64,000 bases of DNA from Nocardia transvalensis NBRC 15921. Lineage in GTDB: Bacteria > Actinomycetota > Actinomycetes > Mycobacteriales > Mycobacteriaceae. How positions within the stretch are numbered: the stretch's first letter is position 1; each line of letters begins with the position of its first letter. This document shows, in pieces, positions 54,055 to 64,000 of the stretch. Both the position numbers and the translations under genes were made by a program. The notes beneath the pieces are model-generated. The model ran no database searches and had not been told where the DNA came from. It was given only the letters and a program-made list of their open reading frames with translations. The stretch spans positions 62,001 through 126,000 of the forward strand of contig NZ_BAGL01000050.1 of the NCBI RefSeq assembly GCF_000308875.1. The letters are read 5' to 3'.

Positions 54055-55644
54055 TCAGCGCGGGCAGTCGGGATAGGTCTGGCCCTGCCGCGACGGCACG
54101 GTCGCGGGCACCGGCAGGGGCTGGTCCGGGCGAGCGTCGATCGGGCACAGCCGCACCACCGCCGGGGGCTGCCCGGACCGGTTGCCGCCGTTGTCGAACA
54201 TGATCGGGCCGCCGGCGCCGGGCACCGCCTGGGCCGGGGCGGAGAATCCGCCGATCACGCTGTTGACCGAGGTGCGCTCGACCGGTTGCCCGGCGGGCAG
54301 CCGGTTCACGGCGGTGGCGATGGTCAGCACCGCGTCGTAGCCGTTGACCGCCCAGTTGTCGGGCAGGTGCGCCGGATCGAATCCGGCGCCGGTGAACGCC
54401 TGCCGGTACCGGATCGTATTGGGGTCCTCGGGTCCGCGTTCGGCGCCGGCCAGCAGGCTGTACACCAGCCGGATCCGGCCGGAGATGAAACTGGGCGAGG
54501 TCAGCGCCCGGCGGCGCAGGTCCTCGCGTCCGGGGTCGAGTTCGGGGTGGCGCAGCCGGTCGCCGTCGGAGACGCTGACGATGTCGACCGGTTTGGCGGC
54601 GCACTGCCCGTTGGCGTACAGCTCGTCGAGGCGGACCACGAATCGCGCGAGGTCGCGGCCGCGGGCGAGGTAGGCGACGGTGACCTCCTCGGGGTCCGCG
54701 CAGACCCGCCGCGCGGTCTGGTCGACGGTCACCGGGTCGGTCGTATCGAATTTCACGTCCACGATGTCGTTGCCGGTGATGTCGTCGCCGAATTCCCGGT
54801 GCAGCAGCGGCAACGCGGTGCAGGTGTAGGGGTCGGTGCGGTCGGTGGGGACCATGATGTAGTCGGGCCGCGTGCCGACGCTGCCGTGCAGCGCCTGGAT
54901 CTGCGGGTAGACGCGGTGCGCGAGGCGGTAGTAGTAGTCGGTGCCCATTCCCTGCGAATAGGTCGCTCCCCGGTCGCAGGATCCGAAGTCGGGGCGGTCG
55001 GCGCGCGAGCCCTGCCGGTCGAAGCCCTCGGCCGTCACCACGTCCGACACCATCGGAATCTTCTTGTCCGCCAGCGTATTCACCACGTCCACGGTGGCCT
55101 GGTTACTCAGCCCGACCCCGGCCACCGCGACGACGTCGCCGCGCGCGGCGAGCCGCCGCGCCACCCCGGCCGGGTCGCCGTTGCCGTCGTAGTCGCCGAG
55201 TTGCCCCACGACCAGCCGCACGGGGTGGACGCAGCCGACGTCGTTGGCGGCGCGCTGGCCGGCGGCCATGCCCTCGAGTTCGTGCAGCGGGCGGCCGCCG
55301 GCGAACGGGTCGGTCATGGTCAGCAGGACGCCGACGGTGACCGCGGGGCCGGGGCAGTTGCGGGTGGCCTCGCCGTTCTGCCGGTCGATCGCGGCCATGA
55401 TCGGGGCGAAATCGTCGATGCCGAAGGCGTAGGCGCCCTCGCTGAGCCCGACGCAGCGGGTGCCGGCCAGCCAGGTGCCGTCGCCGTGGCAGTCCGGGTC
55501 GGCCTGCCACGGGCGCACGACGACCAGGACGGCCGCGACGAGCACGGCGGCGAGGACGGCCGCGAGCAGTGGCAGCCAGTCCTTCGGATGCGGGAGCGGC
55601 CGGTCGGGACGGGGGAAGATCAGTAGTCTGTGCCGCTCACCCAC
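54055..55644 (-). CDS. Membrane-anchored periplasmic-binding-protein-like (type 1 fold) protein
   Basis: A 529-residue protein. Residues ~20-45 are one membrane helix (WLPLLAAVLAAVLVAAVLVV) after a basic cytoplasmic start. The outside part resembles Leu/Ile/Val-binding or receptor ligand-binding domains (AVTVGVLLTMTDPFAGGRPL, AVAGVGLSNQATVDVVNTLA, NWAVNGYDAVLTIATAVNRL) with several Cys. GTG at 55644 is preferred since GGAAAGG lies 9 nt upstream; an ATG at 55653 is possible. It lies 41 nt downstream of the STAND-like NTPase gene, and the two probably work together. No permease genes are present, so it is more likely a sensor than a transporter part. Confidence 0.78.
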   Translation of the reverse strand: MGERHRLLIFPRPDRPLPHPKDWLPLLAAVLAAVLVAAVLVVVRPWQADPDCHGDGTWLAGTRCVGLSEGAYAFGIDDFAPIMAAIDRQNGEATRNCPGPAVTVGVLLTMTDPFAGGRPLHELEGMAAGQRAANDVGCVHPVRLVVGQLGDYDGNGDPAGVARRLAARGDVVAVAGVGLSNQATVDVVNTLADKKIPMVSDVVTAEGFDRQGSRADRPDFGSCDRGATYSQGMGTDYYYRLAHRVYPQIQALHGSVGTRPDYIMVPTDRTDPYTCTALPLLHREFGDDITGNDIVDVKFDTTDPVTVDQTARRVCADPEEVTVAYLARGRDLARFVVRLDELYANGQCAAKPVDIVSVSDGDRLRHPELDPGREDLRRRALTSPSFISGRIRLVYSLLAGAERGPEDPNTIRYRQAFTGAGFDPAHLPDNWAVNGYDAVLTIATAVNRLPAGQPVERTSVNSVIGGFSAPAQAVPGAGGPIMFDNGGNRSGQPPAVVRLCPIDARPDQPLPVPATVPSRQGQTYPDCPR

Positions 55645-55685
55645 GCGCAGCATCCTTTCCAGAGCAGTTGTGCCGACCGGCCGCG

Positions 55686-57659
55686 TCACCAGCCGTAGCG
55701 TTCGGCTCGTTCGTCGAACGGGCCGCGGTCCTCGACGTGGCGGGCGAGGAATTTGAATCCGGATCCGGCGCGGCGCCGCAGATCTCGCCAGCGGTCGGGG
55801 TCGACGAGGGTGGGGTCGTGTTCCAGACGCGGCACGACGGCGGTCAGGACCGCGATCTGCCCGCGGGTGGTGTCCGCGTCGTGGCCGGGAGTGTCCGGGG
55901 TGGGCCGGTGCGGGGCCCAGGCGTAGGTCACCTCGTCGAACAGGTCGAGCCAGGCGCGAGCGCCGCGGGCGCGCAGCTGCGCGTCGAGGGCCCGGATCAC
56001 CGCGTCGTCGTTGCCGAGCAGCCGTTCGAAATGCAGCCGGCCGGCGCGGTCGTCGTAGGAGACCGCCCTCGCCAGCAGCCGGCCGCACACGGCGTTCCAC
56101 GCCTCGTCGTCCGCGGCCAGCGCGCGGCGGCCGAGGTAGCCGACCAGCGGGTGCATGCACTCGCCGCCGGGCCCGATATCGGTCCACCGCCGCCGCGGCG
56201 TCCACAGGTACCGGGAGGTGAACAGCGGGGCGTCGCGGTCGGGCGCGGCCAGCAGGTCGGCCAGCGCCCGCGCCTCGTCGGGGTTGCGGGCGACCGACGC
56301 GACGGCCAGATGCGTCTCGTCCGGGCCGCTGCCGCCGTGGCGGAGGTGGTCGGGATCGGCGAGTCCGCGGGCGATCACGCGCAGCACCGTCTGCGCCAGG
56401 GTGGTCCGGCCGCCCGGCGTGCGGGTACCGAGCAGGGCGTCGAAATCGACGTCACGCGTGAAGGTTTCGGTGGTGAGCAGGCCGGGGGCGCGGCGGATCG
56501 CGTCGAGCAGGGCGACGGTCGTGGCGGCGTGGCCGTGCGAGACGCCGTGCACCGCGGCGGCGACGCCGAGCCTGCTGTGCCGGTCGATGTCGTTGACGAG
56601 CAATTGCACATCCTCGACGCGCATGGGGTCCAGATCCACGGTGATCCAGGGCTGGATCCGCGCGTCGATCCCGCCGGCGCGGGTGGCCAGTTCGGCCTCG
56701 GTGTGGCCGGCGGGGGCGGGCAGGGCGTCCAGCACGGCCGGCAGCGTCCCGCAGGTGGTGGTCACCAGCGCCACCGGATCGGTGGTCGGGGATCCGGCCC
56801 GCGCCAGCGATTCCCGGGCCCGCAGCAGCGAGCGGGTGAAGGCCACCGCGGCGGGGGAGTCGCCGTCGTCGAGCAGGATCAGCAGGTTCGGGCGGCGCCG
56901 GCGCGCCTGGGTGACGGTCTCGCGCAGATCGGCGAGCAGGGCGAGGGTGAGCGATTCGTCGATGGACTGCTCGGTCTCGCCGTGGCGGGTGCGCGCGTCC
57001 ATGCTCAGGTGCACCAGTTCCTGCACCGGATCGGCCGCCAGCCCCAGATCCTGGTGCCCGAACCAGTCCAGCGCGTGCGACCACCGCTTGCGCTGCACGC
57101 CCCGCGCCACCACCCCGATCCCGGTCAGCGCGGCCCACATCGCCGCGCCGGGCAGCGGCGCGGCGGTCGCGACCAGCGGCGTCACCGACCCTTGCAGTTC
57201 GTCGAGGAATTCGTTGAGCTGCCGGGTGTTCCAGAGCCGTGCCAGTTCGGCGCGCAGGGCCTGCGGGCGTTCGTCCGCGGGGATCGGGGCGAGGTCGGTC
57301 TTGCAGGCGAGCAGCGCGATCGCGGTGCGGCGCAGCGCGAGGGGGTAGCCGTCGAGGTGGCGGCCGAGGCCGAGGGTGATCGCGACGTGCACCGGGCGCA
57401 GCGGGCTCGGCTCGTGCTGCGGTCCGGGGCGCTCGCGGTGGACGTCGGTGACCCGCAGCGGGCGGATCAGTTCGACCCTGGTCTCCTTCGCCAGCCGGTG
57501 CAGCGCCTCCTCGAGGACGGCCGTGCGGCCCGATCCACCGGCCCCCTGCAGGACCAGGACGGGCGGATGCGGGGTGGGGTCCGGGTCGTCGCCGGTGTCC
57601 AGCGGTTCCCGCACCAGACGCCGGATGACCTGGAGCAGTCCGGCATGGCCCACGAACAT
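55686..57659 (-). CDS. STAND-like P-loop NTPase with variant Walker A
   Basis: A 657-residue protein. Near residue 35 VLVLQGAGGSGRTAVLEEAL is a P-loop in which the usual Lys is Arg (GAGGSGRT). Further on, RRRRPNLLILLDDGDSPAAV is a Walker B-like strand, and the rest is helical. This fits signal-transduction NTPases rather than transporters. There is no membrane segment. The ATG at 57659 has GGGAGGGAG upstream; a longer frame start is rejected. It precedes the membrane-anchored binding protein, suggesting an outside sensor coupled to an inside NTPase (inference). Confidence 0.75.
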   Translation of the reverse strand: MFVGHAGLLQVIRRLVREPLDTGDDPDPTPHPPVLVLQGAGGSGRTAVLEEALHRLAKETRVELIRPLRVTDVHRERPGPQHEPSPLRPVHVAITLGLGRHLDGYPLALRRTAIALLACKTDLAPIPADERPQALRAELARLWNTRQLNEFLDELQGSVTPLVATAAPLPGAAMWAALTGIGVVARGVQRKRWSHALDWFGHQDLGLAADPVQELVHLSMDARTRHGETEQSIDESLTLALLADLRETVTQARRRRPNLLILLDDGDSPAAVAFTRSLLRARESLARAGSPTTDPVALVTTTCGTLPAVLDALPAPAGHTEAELATRAGGIDARIQPWITVDLDPMRVEDVQLLVNDIDRHSRLGVAAAVHGVSHGHAATTVALLDAIRRAPGLLTTETFTRDVDFDALLGTRTPGGRTTLAQTVLRVIARGLADPDHLRHGGSGPDETHLAVASVARNPDEARALADLLAAPDRDAPLFTSRYLWTPRRRWTDIGPGGECMHPLVGYLGRRALAADDEAWNAVCGRLLARAVSYDDRAGRLHFERLLGNDDAVIRALDAQLRARGARAWLDLFDEVTYAWAPHRPTPDTPGHDADTTRGQIAVLTAVVPRLEHDPTLVDPDRWRDLRRRAGSGFKFLARHVEDRGPFDERAERYGW

Positions 57660-57772
57660 GGGTGATCGTCTCCCTCCCTGGAGCCGGAATCCCGGACTCA
57701 ACGGTCGATTATGGACGCGGGGCGGACGGATTTCAGCGCAACGGGACGGAATCGGCCGGACCGCAACCTTTT

Positions 57773-60222
<2,450 letters not shown>

Positions 60223-60239
60223 GAGCCCGAGGTTTCGCC

Positions 60240-60662
60240 ATGTATCTGCGCCAGGGGACGTTCTCCCACCTGCCCGAGCTGACCGACGCCGAGATCGGCG
60301 CACAGGTCCGCTACGCGCTGCTCAACAACTGGCCGGTGTCCATCGAGTACACCGACGACCCGCATCCGCGTCACGTGTACTGGGAGATGTGGGGGCTGCC
60401 GCTGTTCGACCTGGACGAGCCCGACGGCATCCTCGCGGAGCTGACGGCGTGCCGGAATACGTTCCCGCAGCACTACATTCGCGTGAACGCCTACGACGCG
60501 AGCTTCGGCCGCCAGACCACGGCGCTGAGTTTCCTGGTGCAGCGCCCCGACCACGAGCCGGGATATCTGCTGACCCGCACCGAATCCGACGATCGCCGCC
60601 AGCAGTACGGCTGGCGGCCGTACGCGACCGAGCAGCCGGTCGGCCGGCGCTACGGCGGCTGA
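60240..60662 (+). CDS. cbbS: Ribulose-bisphosphate carboxylase small subunit
   Basis: A 140-residue small subunit. It begins [20 protein letters not shown] and contains [20 protein letters not shown], then [18 protein letters not shown] and the extended C-terminus ([17 protein letters not shown]) that forms the beta-hairpin of red-type small subunits. That extension is absent from green-type enzymes and agrees with the cbbL type. Follows cbbL closely and precedes cbbX by 10 nt. Confidence 0.97.
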   Translation: MYLRQGTFSHLPELTDAEIGAQVRYALLNNWPVSIEYTDDPHPRHVYWEMWGLPLFDLDEPDGILAELTACRNTFPQHYIRVNAYDASFGRQTTALSFLVQRPDHEPGYLLTRTESDDRRQQYGWRPYATEQPVGRRYGG

Positions 60663-60672
60663 GGGGGCGCCG

Positions 60673-61728
60673 GTGGGCACCGAACGCGAGCAGGCGCCCG
60701 ACGGCCGGGGACCGGGCGGGTTCCGGATGCATCGCCCCGGCGGCAACGGCGCCGCCGGGGGCGCGGGTGGCGGGTCGAACGGTTCCGGCCCGCCACTCGA
60801 CGCGCCGGAGCCGCTGGCCGACGACGCGCTGCTGGATCTCTCGGCGGATCTGGCCGGTGAGCTGGTCGACGCGACCCTGGCGCGGCTGGACGCGGAACTG
60901 GTCGGGCTGGCGTCGGTGAAGGGCCGGGTGCGCGAGATCGCGGCGCTGCTGCTGGTGGAGCGCGCCCGGGAGCGGTTCGGCCTGGAATCCGCGCCGCCGA
61001 CGATGCACATGAGTTTCACCGGCGGCCCGGGTACCGGGAAGACGACGGTGGCGCTGCGGATGGCGGAGCTGCTGCACACCCTCGGCTATATCCGGAAACC
61101 CAAGGTGCACACCGTGACTCGTGACGATCTGGTGGGTCAGTTCATCGGGCACACCGCGCCCAAGACCAAGGAGGCGCTCGCCAAGGCGGCGGGGGGAGTG
61201 CTGTTCATCGATGAGGCGTACTACCTGTTCCGCCCGGAGAACGAGCGCGACTACGGGCAGGAGGTCATCGAGATCCTGCTGCAGGAGATGGAGACCGAGC
61301 GCACCAGCCTGGTGGTGATCTTCGCCGGCTATCCCGACCGGATGGAGACGTTCTTCTCCGCCAATCCGGGGCTGTCGTCGCGGGTGGCCCACCACATCGC
61401 GTTCCCCGACTACACCCACGAGGAGCTGATGGCGATCGCGGAGCTGATGACCGCGGGCCTGAACTTCCGTTTCGACGCCGCGGGCCGCACGGCGTTCGCC
61501 GAGTACCTCGAACGGCGGATGGCGCGGCCGCGATTCGCCAACGGGCGCAGTGTCCGCAACGCCCTGGACCGCTGCCGGCTGCGGCAGGCCAAGCGCCTGG
61601 TCGAACGGCACCGGCCGCTGGGCCGCGCGGATCTGATGACGATCACCGCGCCGGATGTGTACGGCAGCAGCGTCTTCGGGCGTGACGCCCCGCGCGTGGA
61701 CGAGGAGGCGCCGTGCCCGAAGGACTGA
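60673..61728 (+). CDS. cbbX: Red-type RuBisCO activase CbbX (AAA+)
   Basis: A 351-residue AAA+ ATPase that removes inhibitory sugar phosphates from red-type RuBisCO by pulling on the large-subunit C-terminus. Walker A is SFTGGPGTGKTTVALRMAEL, Walker B GVLFIDEAYYLFRPEN, and the pore loop LVGQFIGHTAPKT. The first ~50 residues are a Gly/Pro-rich extension not typical of proteobacterial CbbX (~310 residues). GTG start at 60673 follows GAGGGGG. It overlaps cbbF by 16 nt. Confidence 0.95.
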   Translation: MGTEREQAPDGRGPGGFRMHRPGGNGAAGGAGGGSNGSGPPLDAPEPLADDALLDLSADLAGELVDATLARLDAELVGLASVKGRVREIAALLLVERARERFGLESAPPTMHMSFTGGPGTGKTTVALRMAELLHTLGYIRKPKVHTVTRDDLVGQFIGHTAPKTKEALAKAAGGVLFIDEAYYLFRPENERDYGQEVIEILLQEMETERTSLVVIFAGYPDRMETFFSANPGLSSRVAHHIAFPDYTHEELMAIAELMTAGLNFRFDAAGRTAFAEYLERRMARPRFANGRSVRNALDRCRLRQAKRLVERHRPLGRADLMTITAPDVYGSSVFGRDAPRVDEEAPCPKD

Positions 61729-62789
61729 AGACCCTCACCCGGTACACGATCGAGCAGGAGCACCGCCATCCCGGGTCCTCGGGCGAGTTCTCGGCGTTGC
61801 TGAACGTGCTCGCCACCGCGACGAAGATCATCGCCAACCGGGTGACGCGGGGCCGCATCGTCGGCTCGCTCGGGGCTCAGGCCGCCGATAACCTCCCGCC
61901 GACGGTGCACCGCAGGCTCGACGCCATCGCCAACGACGTCATGGTGTCGGAGTCGCAGTGGACCGGGCCGCTGGTGGCGCTGCTGTCGGAGCAGATGGCC
62001 GACTTCCATCCGGTGCCCAGCGAATTCCGGCGCGGCAAGTATCTGCTGGCGTTCGACGCGCTCGACGGGTCCTCCAACATCGATGTGAATCTGCCCGTCG
62101 GGACGATCTTCAGCGTGCTGCGCGCGCCCGAGGACGGGCGGGATCCCGCGGCCGCGGATTTCCTGCAGCCCGGGGTGCGGCAGGTGTGCGCGGGGTTCAC
62201 CCTGTACGGACCGGCCACGATGCTGGTGCTGACCACCGGCAGCGGCGTGGACGGGTTCACCCTGGACCAGGAGATCGGCGCGTTCGTGCTGACCCATCCG
62301 CGCATGCGCATCCCGGACGATACGTCGGGGTTCGCGATCAACGCCGCCAACGAGCGGTTCTGGGAGCGGCCGGTGCGCCGCTACGTCCACGAATGCCTCG
62401 AGGGCGTGGACGGGCCGCGCGGCCGGGACTTCAACATGCGGTGGGTGGCGTCGCTGGTCGCCGACACGTTCCACATCCTCACGCGCGGCGGAATCTACCT
62501 GTACCCGTACGACACTCGCGATCCGGAGCGGCCGGGCCGGGTGTCGCTGCTGTACGGGGCCAATCCGATCGCGTTGATCGTCGAGCAGGCGGGCGGCGCG
62601 GCGACGACGGGCGCGGAGCGGGTGCTCGAGGTGCGGCCGCGGGCGCTGCATCAGCGGGTGCCGATCATCTTCGGTTCGCGCACCGAGGTCGAGCGGATCG
62701 TGGGCTATCACCGTGAGCCGGAGGCCGGGCCGAGGTTCGACGCGTCGCTGTTCGGCACGCGGTCGCTGTTCCGCCCGGCGCCGCATTGA
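61713..62789 (+). CDS. cbbF: Fructose-1,6-bisphosphatase class I
   Basis: A 358-residue sugar phosphatase that regenerates RuBP precursors. The class I signatures are LAFDALDGSSNIDVNLPVGT, with metal-binding Asp residues, and GGIYLYPYDTRDPERPGRV with LLYGANPIALIVEQAGGAAT. Most mycobacteria-type actinobacteria use a class II (GlpX) enzyme for gluconeogenesis, so a class I enzyme here is tied to the cbb cassette. Start GTG at 61713 has GAGGAGG upstream and overlaps the end of cbbX. It lies 14 nt before cbbP. Confidence 0.96.
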   Translation: MPEGLKTLTRYTIEQEHRHPGSSGEFSALLNVLATATKIIANRVTRGRIVGSLGAQAADNLPPTVHRRLDAIANDVMVSESQWTGPLVALLSEQMADFHPVPSEFRRGKYLLAFDALDGSSNIDVNLPVGTIFSVLRAPEDGRDPAAADFLQPGVRQVCAGFTLYGPATMLVLTTGSGVDGFTLDQEIGAFVLTHPRMRIPDDTSGFAINAANERFWERPVRRYVHECLEGVDGPRGRDFNMRWVASLVADTFHILTRGGIYLYPYDTRDPERPGRVSLLYGANPIALIVEQAGGAATTGAERVLEVRPRALHQRVPIIFGSRTEVERIVGYHREPEAGPRFDASLFGTRSLFRPAPH

Positions 62790-62803
62790 ACTGTGGAGGT
62801 GTC

Positions 62804-63682
62804 ATGTCGCTGCGGCATCCCGTGGTCGCCATCACCGGGTCCTCCGGTGCCGGTACCACCAGTGTCACCAAGACCTTTCAGGAGATATTCCGCCGCGAGG
62901 GCATCACGGCGGCCATCGTGGAGGGTGATTCGTTCCATCGTTTCGACCGCAACGAGATGAAGCTGGCGATGGCGGCGGCGGAACAGAACAGCGACCGGCA
63001 TTTCTCGCATTTCGGGCCGGAGGCGAATCTGCTCGAAGAACTCGAGACGCTGTTCCGCGATTACGGCGAGACCGGGGTGGGTCTGGTGCGGCGGTATCTG
63101 CACGATGCCGCCGAGGCCAAACCCTTCGGGCAGGATCCGGGCACCTTCACCCCGTGGGAGGAGCTGACGCCGGGCAGCGATCTGCTGTTCTACGAGGGGC
63201 TGCACGGTGCGGCGGTGCACGAGGCCGTGGACGTCGCCCGGTACACCGATCTGCTGGTGGGTGTGGTGCCGATCATCAATCTGGAGTGGATTCAGAAGGT
63301 GATCCGGGACAAGACCGAACGCGGGTATTCCAGCGAGGCGGTCATCGATACGATTCTGCGGCGCATGCCCGACTACGTTAAATTCATCTGCCCGCAGTTC
63401 TCCCGGACGTACGTGAATTTCCAGCGGGTGCCGACGGTGGACACCTCCAATCCTTTCATCGCACGCTCGATTCCGACGGCGGACGAGAGTTTCGTGGTGA
63501 TCCGGTTCGCCGATCCGAAGGTGATCGACTTTCCGTATCTGCTGTCGATGCTGCACGATTCGTTCATGTCGCGGCCCAACTGCATCGTGGTGCCGGGCGG
63601 GAAGATGGATCTGGCGATGCAGTTGATCTTCACGCCGCTGATCCTGCGGTTGATGGACAAGCGGCCCACGCGGCGGCCGTAG
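62804..63682 (+). CDS. cbbP: Phosphoribulokinase
   Basis: A 292-residue kinase making ribulose-1,5-bisphosphate from ribulose-5-phosphate, a reaction unique to the Calvin cycle. The P-loop is AITGSSGAGTTSVTKTF, then VEGDSFHRFDRNEMKLAMA, and FYEGLHGAAVHEAVDVARYT as the Walker B region. Size and sequence match the octameric proteobacterial type. ATG at 62804 has GGAGG upstream. Last gene of the cassette. Confidence 0.97.
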   Translation: MSLRHPVVAITGSSGAGTTSVTKTFQEIFRREGITAAIVEGDSFHRFDRNEMKLAMAAAEQNSDRHFSHFGPEANLLEELETLFRDYGETGVGLVRRYLHDAAEAKPFGQDPGTFTPWEELTPGSDLLFYEGLHGAAVHEAVDVARYTDLLVGVVPIINLEWIQKVIRDKTERGYSSEAVIDTILRRMPDYVKFICPQFSRTYVNFQRVPTVDTSNPFIARSIPTADESFVVIRFADPKVIDFPYLLSMLHDSFMSRPNCIVVPGGKMDLAMQLIFTPLILRLMDKRPTRRP

Positions 63683-63684
63683 CG

Positions 63685-64000
63685 TCAGTGCCGGTGCTCG
63701 TCGTCGGCGGGCGCCGGGACGTCGGGGTGGTCGTGGACCCAGCGGGGGTCGGCGAACCAGGTGTAGGCGGCGACGATCGCGCTGCCGACGACGGCGGTGT
63801 AGAGCATGTCGCGGCCGTCGACGACGAGGCTGATCAGGCCGCCGATGACGCCGCCGAGGGCGAAGGAGACGTAGAGCACGGCGTAGCCGGCCCAGTCGCG
63901 CACGCTGCCGCCGGCGAGGTGGCGTTCGATGCCCTGTGCCAGTTTGACCAGGGTGCCGGTGACGTAGGTGAGCGGGATGGACACCTCGCCGTTCTTCACG
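63685..64000 (-). CDS. DUF1275 (YoaK-type) membrane protein, partial
   Basis: The C-terminal ~105 residues of a membrane protein; the 5' part lies beyond the right edge. NGEVSIPLTYVTGTLVKLAQ is the most conserved DUF1275 segment, followed by three hydrophobic stretches (VLYVSFALGGVIGGLISLVV, AVVGSAIVAAYTWF) and an Asp/His-rich tail. Full members have about 220-250 residues and six helices; function unknown. The frame stays open to the window end, so the apparent GTG at 63999 is internal. It converges on cbbP with 2 nt between stops. Confidence 0.82.
   Translation of the reverse strand, partial: VKNGEVSIPLTYVTGTLVKLAQGIERHLAGGSVRDWAGYAVLYVSFALGGVIGGLISLVVDGRDMLYTAVVGSAIVAAYTWFADPRWVHDHPDVPAPADDEHRH

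Overview
The window is high-GC DNA (most third codon positions are G or C, with frequent GTG starts) from an actinomycete. It looks like a Nocardia or close relative in the Mycobacteriales. Pointers are a 14-subunit nuo operon in the mycobacterial/rhodococcal order, an Rv3143-like atypical response regulator upstream of nuoA, a NarGHJI of mycobacterial type, GAF-ANTAR regulators, a SigK-like ECF sigma factor and a TIGR00027-type methyltransferase. The species call is inference only. No rRNA, tRNA, CRISPR array, transposase or prophage was seen.

Layout. 1-1.2 kb: a small operon (ribbon-helix-helix regulator, VOC protein, methyltransferase running off the left edge) behind an unusual 8-bp palindromic tandem repeat, then a degraded flavin monooxygenase remnant. 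1.5-9 kb: a zinc-finger/coiled-coil protein, a cytosolic-looking subtilase, a secreted phytase-like esterase, a UGT-type glycosyltransferase, a cytochrome P450 and an HdeD-like membrane protein. 9.1-16 kb: narGHJI, respiratory nitrate reductase; narG carries an in-frame repeat insertion. 16-22 kb: accessory metabolic and regulatory genes, including a WYL-regulator/epoxide-hydrolase divergent pair with a clear operator. 22.1-37.8 kb: nuoA-N on the minus strand, with nuoH and nuoI fused in one reading frame and nuoG broken by two apparent single-base shifts. 38-49 kb: LysR/MFS pair, streptogramin B lyase, Rv3143-like regulator, CBS protein, twin GAF-ANTAR regulators, ECF sigma factor, and a two-component system whose sensor has a strikingly acidic loop, with a PepSY protein beside it. 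49-54 kb: an aldo/keto reductase with a MerR-type promoter, a palindrome-rich gap holding a 54-codon ORF, an MFS-MarR operon and an F420/FMN-type oxidoreductase. 54-57.7 kb: a membrane-anchored periplasmic-binding-protein-like sensor paired with a STAND-like NTPase. 57.8-63.7 kb: a compact Calvin-Benson cassette (cbbR divergent from cbbL-cbbS-cbbX-cbbF-cbbP). The right edge cuts a DUF1275 membrane protein.

How it fits together. Complex I feeds electrons from NADH into the quinone pool and nitrate reductase can drain that pool when oxygen is low. The cbb cassette offers CO2 fixation under CbbR control, as an electron and carbon sink. The rest is mostly stress, antibiotic-resistance and signalling genes. 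The strongest candidates for new biology are the NuoHI fusion, a palindrome family shared by narG and the 50.3-kb intergenic region, two unannotated small ORFs (34 and 54 codons), the acidic sensor kinase, and the PBP-like/STAND pair.
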